The notes: generated by a model not told the origin, from the letters alone. Counted from the stretch's first letter, positions 39,050 through 49,148 are shown. The stretch is 64,000 nt of DNA from Acidimicrobiaceae bacterium (GCA_003161255.1 PMOQ01000075.1:1-64000); one strand, 5' to 3'. Program-made: numbers and translations.

Positions 39050-39937
39050 CTACGCGGGCGGCAGGACCCCGTCCACGATCTCGCCGATGCCGCTCGTCCA
39101 CTGGTGCACGCCCCCGTAGAGGGTGCGCAGGACCGCGGTGACCTTGCCGCGGCACTTCGAGTACGTCGTGAGCCTCACCGACGAGGACGGGTTGACGGTC
39201 CTGGGCGTCATCGAGCAGTGGTCGAGCTGCGCCCAGCGGGCGACGGACTTGGGCGCGGAGAGCACGACGGTCCCGTGCCCGCCGATGGGACCCCCGTTGT
39301 AGTAGATCTCCGTGTCCGCGGTCCCGTGGATCTCGTAGACGCGGATCGGCCGTGACGGGTGGCACCCCGGCGAGCTGGCCGCGGCCATCTCGCCTTCGAC
39401 GGGGACGATCAGCGCGAGCTGTCCGGCGATCTTGCAGCCGAGGTCCTGGACCATGAGCGCGCCGTTGGAGAAGCCCACTGCCACGATGCGCTTGTGGTCG
39501 AAGGGGAGGAGGCCCTCGATCATCCTGATCACCGCGTTCGTGTAGGCGACGTCGTTCACCGCGGCGTTGTCGCTCTGACCGGCCTGCTCGTTCCAGTGGT
39601 CGTTGACGCCCTGGAGGTACGCGACGACCTCACCGGTGCGGTCCGCGACCTGGGTGAAGTCGGTCGTGTGCTCGGTTCCCTGCGCGGTGTCGGTGGCCCC
39701 GTGGTAGACGAGCAGCAGCGGGCGATGCACCGCGGTGTCGTTCGACGGGATGTGCAGGATCAAGGTCCTTGTCATGCCGTTGACCTTGAGCGAGAGGCTG
39801 TGATCGCCTGGCGCGAGCATGCGCGGCGTGGTCGTGCGCACCTGCGAGGCGTCCGCACTCGCTCCGAACTGCAATCCAGCGACGAGGAGCGCGCCGAGCA
39901 CCAGGGACGTGGCTGGTCGCGCGAGGTGAATCCGCAT
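39050..39937 (-). CDS. Secreted PHB-depolymerase/feruloyl-esterase-like (LpqC-type) hydrolase
   Basis: LILHIPSNDTAVHRPLLLVYHGATDT; RIVAVGFSNGALMVQDLGCKIAGQLALIVPVEG; EIHGTADTEIYYNG. Confidence 0.82.
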   Translation of the reverse strand: MRIHLARPATSLVLGALLVAGLQFGASADASQVRTTTPRMLAPGDHSLSLKVNGMTRTLILHIPSNDTAVHRPLLLVYHGATDTAQGTEHTTDFTQVADRTGEVVAYLQGVNDHWNEQAGQSDNAAVNDVAYTNAVIRMIEGLLPFDHKRIVAVGFSNGALMVQDLGCKIAGQLALIVPVEGEMAAASSPGCHPSRPIRVYEIHGTADTEIYYNGGPIGGHGTVVLSAPKSVARWAQLDHCSMTPRTVNPSSSVRLTTYSKCRGKVTAVLRTLYGGVHQWTSGIGEIVDGVLPPA

Positions 39938-40046
39938 CCGAAAAACCTATAGGCCCAACGGCCCCAACGAGGCATCGCCACCTGCCCGAGGGTCACCGCC
40001 GGCCGAGCAGCCGGTGGCGACCCCGCGCGCGCAGCGGGTCCGCTCG

Positions 40047-41606
40047 TCAGGCGACGAGCTCGGGCTCAAGCCACTCGAAGCCCTCGGCGTCGACGAGCTC
40101 GCCACGCGCGTCGACCGTGTGCTCACCGTCGTCGGCCGTGCTCGGACGGGGCAGCCGGACGAACGCGGCGACGAGCACGAGAGCGAGGATCCCGAACAGC
40201 GCGCCGGCGCCAAAGGTGACGTCCAGGCTGTGCACGAGTGACGCGGGCGCGGCCGTCGACGAGCTGAGCTGGACGTGCCCCGACACCGAGCTGAGGACGG
40301 TGACGAGCAGCGCGAGGCCGAACGCGGCACCGACTTGCTGCAGCACGTTGACGAGTCCGGATGCCGCCCCCGCATCGGCGGGATCGACGCCCGCGAGCGA
40401 CGCCGACGTGAGTGACACGAGCGACGTGCCCGAGCCGAGCCCGAGTAGCACGAGGCTCACGAGCAGCTGGAGGTAGGACGTGCCGGCATGCACCTGAGTC
40501 ATCGTCAGCAGCCCCACGATCGCGAGCGCGATGCCGGACAGCATGAGCGCCTTCGGTCGGACACGGTTCACGAGGACCTTGCTCACGAGCTGGGACGACA
40601 CGAAGACCGACACGGGGATGGGCAGGAACGACAGACCCGTGCGCAGCGGCGAGTAGTGCTCGACGTCCTGGAGGAATTGGCCGAGGAAGAAGAACGTGCC
40701 GTACATGCCCGCATAGACGAGACCCCTCGAGACGTTCGCGGTCGATCGGGTGAGGTTCGCGAGCAGTCGCAAGGGCAGGATCGGCTCGCCAGCACGGGAC
40801 TCGATCCCCAGGAACGCACCGAGGAGGAGCACACCCGTCGCGAGCGAGCCGATCGTGGGCGGGCTCGACCAGCCCTGGCTCGCGGCCTCGACCAGCCCGA
40901 GGACGATGCCGGCCATGCCGAACGTGGAGGTGAGGGCGCCTGCCACGTCGAAGTGGCCATGTCGGCCCGGGGTCTCGCGCAACACGACCCGACCGACGAG
41001 CCAGACCACAACGCCGATGGGCACGTTCACGAACATCACCCAGCGCCACGACACGAGCTCGGTGAGCACCCCGCCCATGACGAGACCGATCGCCCCGCCG
41101 GCCGCGGACACCGTCGTGAACAGACCGATCGCACGCACCCGCTCGCGGCCCTCGGCGAAGACGGTCGTCAGCAGCGCGAGCGAGGAGGGCGCAGCGAGCG
41201 CAGCACCGACGCCCTGGAGCGCGCGCGCGGCCAGGAGCATCGAGCTCGTGGCGGCGAAGCCGCCGATGAGCGAGCTGAGCGAGAAGATCGCGATGCCCGC
41301 GAGGAACGTGCGTCGGCGCCCGAGCAGGTCGCCGGCTCGCGCGCCGAGCAACAGGAGGCCGCCGAAGGTGAGGAGGTAGGCGTTGAGCACCCAGGACAGC
41401 TCGCTGCCCGAGAAGCCGAGACCGTGCTGGATGTGGGGGAGCGCGACGTTGACGATGGTCGCGTCGAGCACGACCATGAGCTGGGCGGTGAGGATCACGA
41501 AGAGGAAGACCGACGGCGTGGAGAGCCGCCGGCGAAGCCCACCAAGAGGTCCCCTGCGGGAGTCGTTGGCTTGGTGGGGGAAGCTGGCGATCGAGGCTGT
41601 GGCCAT
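40047..41606 (-). CDS. MFS transporter, DHA2 family
   Basis: VFLFVILTAQLMVVLDATIVNVALPHIQHGLGFSGSELSWVLNAYLLTFGGLLLLGARAGDLLGRRRTF. Start ATG 41606. Confidence 0.93.
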   Translation of the reverse strand: MATASIASFPHQANDSRRGPLGGLRRRLSTPSVFLFVILTAQLMVVLDATIVNVALPHIQHGLGFSGSELSWVLNAYLLTFGGLLLLGARAGDLLGRRRTFLAGIAIFSLSSLIGGFAATSSMLLAARALQGVGAALAAPSSLALLTTVFAEGRERVRAIGLFTTVSAAGGAIGLVMGGVLTELVSWRWVMFVNVPIGVVVWLVGRVVLRETPGRHGHFDVAGALTSTFGMAGIVLGLVEAASQGWSSPPTIGSLATGVLLLGAFLGIESRAGEPILPLRLLANLTRSTANVSRGLVYAGMYGTFFFLGQFLQDVEHYSPLRTGLSFLPIPVSVFVSSQLVSKVLVNRVRPKALMLSGIALAIVGLLTMTQVHAGTSYLQLLVSLVLLGLGSGTSLVSLTSASLAGVDPADAGAASGLVNVLQQVGAAFGLALLVTVLSSVSGHVQLSSSTAAPASLVHSLDVTFGAGALFGILALVLVAAFVRLPRPSTADDGEHTVDARGELVDAEGFEWLEPELVA

Positions 41607-41651
41607 GGTGCTCGGACCCTTCTGGTGGTATCGTGATCGAAGCGGACGCTG

Positions 41652-41680
41652 TCTCCGGATAGTATACGGAGGCTGCCTCC
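41652..41680. promoter_or_regulatory. Putative TetR operator/promoter between divergent MFS and tetR genes
   Basis: TCTCC-ggatagtatac-GGAGGC-t-GCCTCC: perfect GGAGGC/GCCTCC inverted repeat plus upstream half-site, same layout as 26781-26812. Confidence 0.6.
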
Positions 41681-41719
41681 ACTTAGCAACAGGGCTGCGA
41701 CCGTCCGGAGCACCGGTAG

Positions 41720-42340
41720 ATGACAGACCAACTGAGCGTGACGACATCGGCCGAGAAGGTCCCGTCGGATGTGGCCGGGTCATCGTCGGGTCGTCCCCTG
41801 CGCGCCGACGCGAAGCGCAACTACGAGCGCCTGCTCGCGGCCGCGCGCGTGGTCTTCGCCGAGCACGGCGGCGGTGCCTCGATGGAGGCCATCGCGAAAC
41901 AGGCTGGCGTCGGCGTCGGGACGCTGTACCGGCACTTCCCGAAGCGCATCGACGTCGTCGAGGCGGTCTACCACGAGGACGTCGACGAGCTCGTCGCCGC
42001 CGCGGAGCGGTTCGTCGCCGAGCTCGAGCCGTGGCCTGCGCTCGTGGCGTGGCTCGAGGCGTTCGTGCGCTACGCGAGGAGCAAGCGCACGTTCCTGAGC
42101 GAGCTGCACGAGGCGTTCGAGAAGAACCCTGAGCTCCGCATCACGGCGCGCGAACGGATCGAAGGAGCGCTCAGCGTCGTGTTCGATCGGGCCCGTGCCG
42201 CAGGCGAGGTCCGGTCGGACCTCGACGGCATCGACCTCATGCAGCTCCTGGGCTCGATGTGCATGAGCGCGACGCTCACCTCCGAGCAGAGCGCACGACT
42301 GCTCCTCGTCATCGAAGACGGGCTCCGCCCTCCCGAGTAG
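41720..42340 (+). CDS. TetR/AcrR family regulator
   Basis: RNYERLLAAARVVFAEHGGGASMEAIAKQAGVGVGTLYRHFPKRIDVVEAVYHED. Confidence 0.93.
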   Translation: MTDQLSVTTSAEKVPSDVAGSSSGRPLRADAKRNYERLLAAARVVFAEHGGGASMEAIAKQAGVGVGTLYRHFPKRIDVVEAVYHEDVDELVAAAERFVAELEPWPALVAWLEAFVRYARSKRTFLSELHEAFEKNPELRITARERIEGALSVVFDRARAAGEVRSDLDGIDLMQLLGSMCMSATLTSEQSARLLLVIEDGLRPPE

Positions 42341-42397
42341 CGTTGGCGACGCGTTCGTCGCGGCCTCGGTAGGGTTGCGCGACCGCGAAGGAGATCC

Positions 42398-43429
42398 ATG
42401 CCCTACGACGTGCAGAACGACGACCGGCTCGACCCACGCCTGAAGGCAGTGCTCGCCCTCATCGCCTCGCCGGCGCCCGGCGACGTCGCGAGCCGCGAGG
42501 CGATGCTCACCGAGGCGAGCGCACCGGCGACGATCGAGCGCCTCGCGGCCATGGAAGCGGCGATGGCGCTCCTCGACAGCGAGGACGCCGCGCCGTCAGC
42601 GGGGCTCTCGTTCCGCGACGTCGAGGTCACCTCGGAGCCCGACGGCAACACCATCAAGCTGCGCGTGATCCGACCTGAGGGCGACGAGGACGTGGCGTGC
42701 GTCTACTACATCCACGGCGGCGGGATGGTCAGCGGCTCGATCGACGACCACCTCTACCGTGCCTGGGGACGGGTCATCGCCGCCAAGGGCGTCGCCGTGG
42801 TGATGGTCGAGTTCCGAAACGCTGTGTACGCGAACAGCCTCCCCGAGGTCGCCCCGTTCCCTGCGGGTCTCAACGACTGCGTCTCGGGGCTGCGGTGGCT
42901 GTCGGCGAACGCCGCGACGTTCCACGTCGATCCGCGGCGCATCGTCGTCGCCGGGGAGAGCGGCGGCGGCAACCTGACCCTCGCGACGGCGATGTCGCTC
43001 AAGCGCAGCGACGAGCTCGGCATCGTGAAGGGGCTGTACGCGATGTGCCCGTACCTCGTCGGCGCCTATCCCGACGAGCGGTACGAGTCGACGACGCAGA
43101 ACAACGGGATCCTTTTGCAGACGCACAACAACCGCGGCATCGTCGGCTACGGCATCGAGGCGCACGAGGAGAAGAACCCGATCGCGTGGCCGGACTTCGC
43201 GACCACCGGGGACGTCATCGGCTTCCCGCCGACGGTGATCAGCGTGAACGAGTGCGATCCCCTTCGTGACGAGGGCATCGCCTTTTACCGGCTGCTCTTG
43301 CAGTCCGGCGTCGCGGCACGGGGGCGCATGCTCCTCGGCACGTTCCACGGCGCCGATCTCGCCACGGCCGTGTGCCCCGAGATCAGCCACGAGACCGCGC
43401 GCGACCTCGCGACGTTCGCGAGGGACTAG
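42398..43429 (+). CDS. Alpha/beta hydrolase (HSL-type esterase/lipase)
   Basis: VYYIHGGGMVSGSIDDH (HGGG), IVVAGESGGGNLTLATA (GESGG), C-terminal GTFHGAD. Confidence 0.9.
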   Translation: MPYDVQNDDRLDPRLKAVLALIASPAPGDVASREAMLTEASAPATIERLAAMEAAMALLDSEDAAPSAGLSFRDVEVTSEPDGNTIKLRVIRPEGDEDVACVYYIHGGGMVSGSIDDHLYRAWGRVIAAKGVAVVMVEFRNAVYANSLPEVAPFPAGLNDCVSGLRWLSANAATFHVDPRRIVVAGESGGGNLTLATAMSLKRSDELGIVKGLYAMCPYLVGAYPDERYESTTQNNGILLQTHNNRGIVGYGIEAHEEKNPIAWPDFATTGDVIGFPPTVISVNECDPLRDEGIAFYRLLLQSGVAARGRMLLGTFHGADLATAVCPEISHETARDLATFARD

Positions 43430-43448
43430 CCCGGAGGATTCGCGACAC

Positions 43449-44429
43449 CTACGGGCGCGTCGCCATCACCGTCACGAAATCCCGAGTCCAGCCCACCAGG
43501 TACTGGTTGCCTGGCCTGTTCTGATTGGGGATGCCGGCCACGAGGACGCCGCCGGGGTGGGGGGTCGAGTCGAGCTGCACCCACTCCGGATTGATGTCGA
43601 GCTGCATTGCGCGGACGGCTCCCGCGTGCACGAGGGACGTGGCCAGGTCCGCGGGGAGCGCCCGCATGCTCGCTGCGAACAGGAGATTCCCTCGGGCGTC
43701 CTCACCGAGTGCGCTGCGCGCGACAGCCGGCACGTTGCCGAGCGTCGAGCCCCACGCGGCGAGGTCGGTGATCTTCGGGCTCACGGCGCCCGCCGAGACG
43801 AGGAGCTGGAGATTCTGTCGGACGCTCTCGACGTGCTCGCCTTTGCGCGGGAGTCCCACCCCCCACGCGCCGACACGGGCGCTGCCGTTCTCGTCGATCA
43901 CGAGGCTCGCGTCGCCGGGGCGGATCGGGACAAACACGCGGCGGTCGAGCTCGAAGCCGCCGCTCTTCGAGGCCACCTTGAAGCCGCCGTTGAACGCCGC
44001 GACGACGTGCGAGGCCTCCGCGGGAGCGATTCGCTCGCCCTGCGCTGGGGCGACGACACTGGCGACGCCAGGTGGGTCCGAGGCTCCCGCGTGGAGCGCG
44101 AAGCGGACGTGTCCGGCGCGGAATCGGTAGATCGTGACCAGGTGGCCGTCGCCGAGCGCGAACGAGCGCCGGTCGACGACGATCGCCTTGTGGTCGCGCG
44201 TGACTGCCGTCCACCCAGGTTGCTCGGCCTCGAGCGGTCTCGTGGTCGATCTCGCGGCGGGCAGACTGGTCGTGGCCGAGGTGGGAGCTGTACCCGCCGC
44301 ACGATGCGAGCCGGCCGCGTACCACGCCAGGGCGCCGACTGCGGCGAGGACCACCAGCGCCTGACCCGCGCGCGTGGGTCGCCGCGATGGATCCGGAGAC
44401 GATCGGACGTGCGTCGCCGCCTGCCGCAT
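43449..44429 (-). CDS. Phosphodiester glycosidase family (NAGPA-like, PF09992) protein
   Basis: HVVAAFNGGFKVASKSGGFELDRRVFVPIRPGDASLVIDENGSARVGAWG; AMQLDINPEWVQLDS. Confidence 0.7.
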   Translation of the reverse strand: MRQAATHVRSSPDPSRRPTRAGQALVVLAAVGALAWYAAGSHRAAGTAPTSATTSLPAARSTTRPLEAEQPGWTAVTRDHKAIVVDRRSFALGDGHLVTIYRFRAGHVRFALHAGASDPPGVASVVAPAQGERIAPAEASHVVAAFNGGFKVASKSGGFELDRRVFVPIRPGDASLVIDENGSARVGAWGVGLPRKGEHVESVRQNLQLLVSAGAVSPKITDLAAWGSTLGNVPAVARSALGEDARGNLLFAASMRALPADLATSLVHAGAVRAMQLDINPEWVQLDSTPHPGGVLVAGIPNQNRPGNQYLVGWTRDFVTVMATRP

Positions 44430-44518
44430 CGGGTCGCTCGTTGCCTGCGGCCGACGTGCGTCGACGGACCTCGTCGCCCCGGAGGGCACCAGGCGAGCAA
44501 GCCACTCGGGCGCTGGTG

Positions 44519-45157
44519 TCACCGGGACAGCGAGGCGTGGAGCCACGACCCTGTGTACGGGGTGAGCACCGCACCCAGCACGAGTCCCGCGGCGACGGCA
44601 CCGACGAGCGCCCACTGCCGGGACGGGGCTCCTCGGACGTGCCGACGCGTTCGCCGCAGGAAGTCCCGAGGCACGATCGAGGCCGTGTCCGCCACGTGGC
44701 CGAGCACGTGGAGCGCCATCGCGCCGAACCACAGCACGAAGCTCGCCTTGTGCACGGTGAGCACCAGATCACGAGCCGACTGCGACACGAACAGGAGGGC
44801 GACCCCCGAGGCGAGCACCGTCAGCGTCACCACGACGACGAATGGTCCAAGGAGCCGAAGCACCATCGGCGGCGGACCCTTGCGCCGGTACTGAGGGCTC
44901 CCGAGGTAGTACTGCACAGCCCGCCAGGTAGCGCTGGCGATTTTGAGGATGACGGACGGGACGAGCACAAGCCCGAGGAACACGTGGAGCACGAGGAGAC
45001 GCCGAACCTGCAGCACCGTCACGCCCTCTGCGGCCAATAGCGCGAGCAGCAGCGCACCAACGGCCGCGGTGAGCCTGGCGTTCGCCTCCGGGTTCGCAAC
45101 CGGCTCGTGGCGCACCGGCGCCGGACCTGTGAGCTGCTCATTGGGTCGTGCGTTCAT
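44519..45157 (-). CDS. Four-TM membrane protein, cytochrome b561/DUF4405-like
   Basis: Conserved-looking TM histidines: LLVLHVFLGLVLVP, LTVHKASFVLWFGAMALHVLGHV. Confidence 0.55.
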   Translation of the reverse strand: MNARPNEQLTGPAPVRHEPVANPEANARLTAAVGALLLALLAAEGVTVLQVRRLLVLHVFLGLVLVPSVILKIASATWRAVQYYLGSPQYRRKGPPPMVLRLLGPFVVVVTLTVLASGVALLFVSQSARDLVLTVHKASFVLWFGAMALHVLGHVADTASIVPRDFLRRTRRHVRGAPSRQWALVGAVAAGLVLGAVLTPYTGSWLHASLSR

Positions 45158-45349
45158 GTGGCTGCCACGCAGCTGAAGCGTTGGACGCGCTTGGTCACCG
45201 CAGGTGACGCTAGGGAGCCCTCTGTTAGGGGTTGGTGAGACGAAGGTAAAGATTTGGGTGGCTCGTGAGGACGTTCGGGACTCGCCCGGTCGTCCGGCCC
45301 CATTGCCTGGACGTGACTGGCTCCACGCCGACGGCGTGTTCCCCGTCGC

Positions 45350-46294
45350 TCAGTGAGGCAGCTCGGTCGGCACGACGTCGAGCTCAACCACGTCGTCGCC
45401 ACGCAGGACGCGGAGGTGCAGCGCCCGTCCAATGGCGCCCAAGTGCATCATGCGCTGCAGGTCGCCAGCATCCTCGGTCGGCGATCCGTCGACGGACAGG
45501 ATCGTGTCAGTCGGTTGCAACCCGGCGAGCTCCGCTGGGCTGCCAACTGCGACCTCGATCACGCCGACCCCGCCGGCCTGGCTCAGCGCCGTCGCACGGC
45601 GAGGCGCCAGTGGCCGTCCCCCGCCGATGACGCCTAGGTACGCGCGTCGCACCTTGCCGTCGCGAATCAGCGTGGCGACCAGATCCAACGTCGTCGCGTT
45701 GACGGGCACGGCCAGGCCCAGGCCGATCCCGGCGAGTGCGGTGTTCACACCGACCAGTGCCCCTCGTGCGTCGACGAGCGCGCCGCCTGAGTTGCCTGGG
45801 TTGAGCGCCGCGTCGGTCTGGATCACGTTCTCCACCAGCCGTCCGCCCGACGGCAGCGATCGGCCGAGGGCGCTCACGACACCGGCCGTGACAGTGCCCG
45901 CGAAGCCGTTCGGGTTGCCGACGGCCACCACGAGCTGACCGACTTGCAAGGAGTCCGCGTCACCGAGTTCGATCTGTGGCAGGCCGGATGCGCCGACACG
46001 CAGCACCGCGAGGTCTGACAGCGGGTCCCGACCGATGAGAGTGAACTTCGTCTCGTGGCCGTCCGCGAAGATGGCGCTTCCCTCGTCGGCGGCGGCCACG
46101 ACGTGCGACGACGTCAGCAAGATGCCGTCTGACGTCAGGACAATGGCGCTCCCCGCGCCCGGTCGCCCTCTCGCGGCGACCTGCAGTGCGACGACCGATG
46201 GCACCACGCGCTGGGCCACGCCGACGACGATCGCTGAGTAGGCGTCGAGCGCGAGCGCGTCCATCGATCTCGTGGCCTCTATGACCTCGGTCAT
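45350..46294 (-). CDS. HtrA-like trypsin/PDZ serine protease
   Basis: GSAIVLTSDGILLTSSHVV; DPLSDLAVLRV; DAALNPGNSGGALVDARGALVGVNTA; C-terminal PDZ. Confidence 0.92.
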   Translation of the reverse strand: MTEVIEATRSMDALALDAYSAIVVGVAQRVVPSVVALQVAARGRPGAGSAIVLTSDGILLTSSHVVAAADEGSAIFADGHETKFTLIGRDPLSDLAVLRVGASGLPQIELGDADSLQVGQLVVAVGNPNGFAGTVTAGVVSALGRSLPSGGRLVENVIQTDAALNPGNSGGALVDARGALVGVNTALAGIGLGLAVPVNATTLDLVATLIRDGKVRRAYLGVIGGGRPLAPRRATALSQAGGVGVIEVAVGSPAELAGLQPTDTILSVDGSPTEDAGDLQRMMHLGAIGRALHLRVLRGDDVVELDVVPTELPH

Positions 46295-46758
46295 ATCGGC
46301 GTCGGTCCCTCGGCTCGGACCCGCTCGACGCCGACGAGTGCCTCGCGCAACTCTGTCAACCACTCAGCTTGATGGCGAGCCACGAGCTTCACGCACCACG
46401 CCAGGGCATCGCTCGTGTTTCGCGCGACGCCTGCATCGATGAGCGTGTCGAGCACGGCACGCTCTCGAAGGCGCAGCCGCGTCATGGTCGGGATGCTGAG
46501 CGTGGTGAACATCGTGGTGACGCCGTCGACCGTGACCCCCCACGACACGCTGCGGCCGAACGTGGACTCCGCGACCTCGGCGATCGCCATTCGCTTCGCT
46601 CGGGTCGCCTCCCGAAACGCCTCGATCGAGGTGCCGGACGCCAGGTGGCCGACACAGTGGATCTCGGCGTCGTCCCACTTGACGGACGGTGCGCCGCCAA
46701 ACCACTCCTGTGGGATGGCCTCGGTGAGGAACTGGTCGATCTGTGGGGCCTGGGTCAT
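46291..46758 (-). CDS. Hypothetical protein translationally coupled to the HtrA-like protease
   Basis: Start MTQAPQIDQFLTEAIPQEWFGG; stop overlaps the protease ATG (ATGA at 46294-46291). Confidence 0.65.
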   Translation of the reverse strand: MTQAPQIDQFLTEAIPQEWFGGAPSVKWDDAEIHCVGHLASGTSIEAFREATRAKRMAIAEVAESTFGRSVSWGVTVDGVTTMFTTLSIPTMTRLRLRERAVLDTLIDAGVARNTSDALAWCVKLVARHQAEWLTELREALVGVERVRAEGPTPI

Positions 46759-46838
46759 AGTTACCAGATTACACACTTACAGATGCCGCCGTGCGAGCAC
46801 GACGTGCGTGTCACAGGCGAGCTCGATGCTCTTGGGTC

Positions 46839-47261
46839 ATGACGGCGCCAGGGCCTGCATCGATCGTCGAGCGGGACGTGCTCGAAGTGCTGTTCTTGCG
46901 GGCGCCTGACGAGGTGGAGAAGTTCGGCCCGCTCTGGAAGGTGCTCGAAGAGCTTGTCGGCCTCCGGGGCCGGAAGTTCTATGGCGCCTTCTACCTGGAT
47001 GCACACGAGTACAGGGTGTGCACGGAGATGAGGGCGGGCGACGAGGCAGAGGCACTTGGACTGGAGTCGGGCGTGCTGCCGGGCGGCCGCTTCCTCAGGT
47101 GTCGCTTGAGGGGCGACGCGCCGGCGATCTACGAGCACATCGCCCCGACCTTCACGATGCTGCGCACCCTCGCGGCGGTCGATGCCACCCGGCCGGGCAT
47201 CGAGTACTACCGGTCGCACGGCGAGATCGACTGTCTATTGCCGATCCGACCGTCGGGGTGA
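46839..47261 (+). CDS. Small effector-binding (GyrI-like) domain protein
   Basis: FLRAPDEVEKFGPLWKVLEELVGLRGRKFYGAFYLDAHEYRVCTEMRAGDEAEALGLESGVLPGGRFLRCRLRGD. Confidence 0.5.
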   Translation: MTAPGPASIVERDVLEVLFLRAPDEVEKFGPLWKVLEELVGLRGRKFYGAFYLDAHEYRVCTEMRAGDEAEALGLESGVLPGGRFLRCRLRGDAPAIYEHIAPTFTMLRTLAAVDATRPGIEYYRSHGEIDCLLPIRPSG

Positions 47262-47509
47262 CGTGGTTCTTGTGAGAATGAGGCTTGGGTGAGGACGCAG
47301 CGCTGGCCACTGCGCGCAGGCGAGGAAGTGTGACGGTCGTTGCCTGTCCACCGCGCCTGCTCGTGGTGGCGCACGATCGTCAGCCGATGGAAGCACAGGT
47401 GTCGGACCAGGGGATCGGGCGTCCGACGTCGCCGGTGTGCCGCCATCGACGTTGACTGCGGGGGCGAAGGCGAGGATGGTCCTCCTGAGACGATGAGAGC
47501 GTCGCGGCG

Positions 47510-48556
47510 TTATGCGCGCGACAGGACCACCTTGAGCGCCTTGGTCTCGGCAGCTTGCGAGAAGACGTCGTAGGCCTCCTCGAACTGGTCGAGCGTGAAG
47601 TGATGCGTGATGAACTGCGCGGCGTCGAGCTGGCCGCTCGAGACCAACCGGAGCAGGGTTGGCGTCGAGTAGGTGTCGACGAGCCCTGTCGTGAAGGTGA
47701 GGTCGAGGGTCCAGAACCGCTCGAGGTGCAGCGTTGCGGCCGTGCCGTGCACGCCGATGTTCGCGACGTGCCCGCCTGGGCGCACGAGGTCTGCGGCGAG
47801 CTCGAACGTGGCGGGTGTGCCGACCGCCTCGATGGCGACGTCGGCGCCCAGGCCGCCCGTGAGCTTGCGAACGACATCGATTGCGTCCTCGCGCGCGTTG
47901 TTGACGATGACGTCGGCGCCGAACCCCTTGGCGGCTTCGAGCCTGGCGTCCGCGAGGTCGATCGACACGATGTGGCTCGGGCTGAAGAGCTTCGCGGTCA
48001 ACGTCGCGGCGAGGCCGATCGGACCGGCACCCACGATCGCGACCACGTCGCCTGGCCGGACGACCCCGTTCAGCACGCCGACCTCGTAAGAGGTCGGGAG
48101 GATGTCGGCCAGCATCAAGATCTCCTCGTCCGAGGAGTGCGAGGGCACGGGATAGGTCGACGTGTCAGCGAACGGGACGCGCACGTACTCGGCCTGGGTG
48201 CCGTCGATGGTGTGTCCGAGGATCCAGCCGCCGCCGCCGAGGCACTGGCCGAATCGTCCCTCCCGGCAGAACCGGCAGGCGCCGCACGCCGTGATGCATG
48301 ACACGAGGACGTGGTCGCCGACCGAGACATTCTTGACCGCACTGCCGACCTCTTCGACCGTGCCGACGGCCTCATGTCCGAGGATCCGTCCATCGGTCAC
48401 CTCTGGCACGTCGCCCTTCAAGATGTGCAGATCCGTTCCGCAGATGGTTGTGGCATCGACCCGGACAATGGCATCGCTGTCGTCTTGGATGACCGGATCG
48501 GGCACATCCTTCCAACTCTTCGATCCCGGCCCCTCGTATACGAGCGCCTTCATCAT
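47510..48556 (-). CDS. Zinc-dependent alcohol dehydrogenase
   Basis: ATTICGTDLHILKGDVPEVTDGRILGHEAVGTVEEVGSAV; CGACRFCREGRFGQCLGGGGWILG; VAIVGAGPIGLAATL. Confidence 0.93.
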   Translation of the reverse strand: MMKALVYEGPGSKSWKDVPDPVIQDDSDAIVRVDATTICGTDLHILKGDVPEVTDGRILGHEAVGTVEEVGSAVKNVSVGDHVLVSCITACGACRFCREGRFGQCLGGGGWILGHTIDGTQAEYVRVPFADTSTYPVPSHSSDEEILMLADILPTSYEVGVLNGVVRPGDVVAIVGAGPIGLAATLTAKLFSPSHIVSIDLADARLEAAKGFGADVIVNNAREDAIDVVRKLTGGLGADVAIEAVGTPATFELAADLVRPGGHVANIGVHGTAATLHLERFWTLDLTFTTGLVDTYSTPTLLRLVSSGQLDAAQFITHHFTLDQFEEAYDVFSQAAETKALKVVLSRA

Positions 48557-48614
48557 CGTCCTCCTCGTATCAGTAAATGTCTCCTTCCACCTTGGAGCAG
48601 TGGCGCTCGTGTTA

Positions 48615-48634
48615 CTAGGGCCGAAGGTCATCAG
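48615..48634. promoter_or_regulatory. DosR-like box 1
   Basis: CTA-GGGCCGAAGGTCAT-CAG, about 60 bp upstream of the ADH start (48556, - strand). Confidence 0.6.
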
Positions 48635-48857
48635 GCATTCGGGTACCACCTGTCTTCGGGGCGGTCGGGCCAGAGGGTGGCTCAGCATGGAGGGCGCAGC
48701 TATTGACTGAAACGGGCTCCGAGCACCGGGTTCGAGGATCTGCTGACCGCCGACGTCACGTCGGGCCTGACCCGCGTGCGGAGGAGGAGGTTCCGCTCTT
48801 GTGTGCCCCTCAGGCAACTCGGGGCGTTCGATTGGCACCAGGGCGTTGCGATCCGTG

Positions 48858-48877
48858 GGCGTGACCTTCGACCCTAG
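48858..48877. promoter_or_regulatory. DosR-like box 2
   Basis: GTGACCTTCGACCC (reverse complement GGGTCGAAGGTCAC), upstream of the HAD-GH65 gene but about 275 bp away. Confidence 0.5.
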
Positions 48878-49148
48878 GCGTCCGCCCGACGAGCAGCTTC
48901 AATGGCGGTGAAGGTCGCAAGAAGCCATGAGAGAAGTGCAACATGCACATCGCGAGCACCTACCGACCGGCAGCGCAAAGGTCCACCGCTCGCCCAGGCA
49001 GTCCTTGAGCCCCTACTTTGTCGAAGAGGTCGCGATGACCAGATCCGACGTTCTGCGTGCGCGTGACATCGAGGTCAGGGCCGGTCGAAAGAGGAAGTGA
49101 ACCGTTTTGGCGAGACATCTAGGAGGTCCTGTTGGGCGGGAAGCGGGG

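Noticed and set aside
39948-39972. TATAGGCCCAACGGCCCCAACG near the esterase start, box-like
   Set aside because: Lacks the GGGnC...GnC framework; probably chance in GC-rich DNA.
40123-41682. 519-aa minus-strand ORF overlapping the second DHA2 MFS gene
   Set aside because: Out-of-frame shadow ORF; frame 40047-41606 has the real TM pattern.
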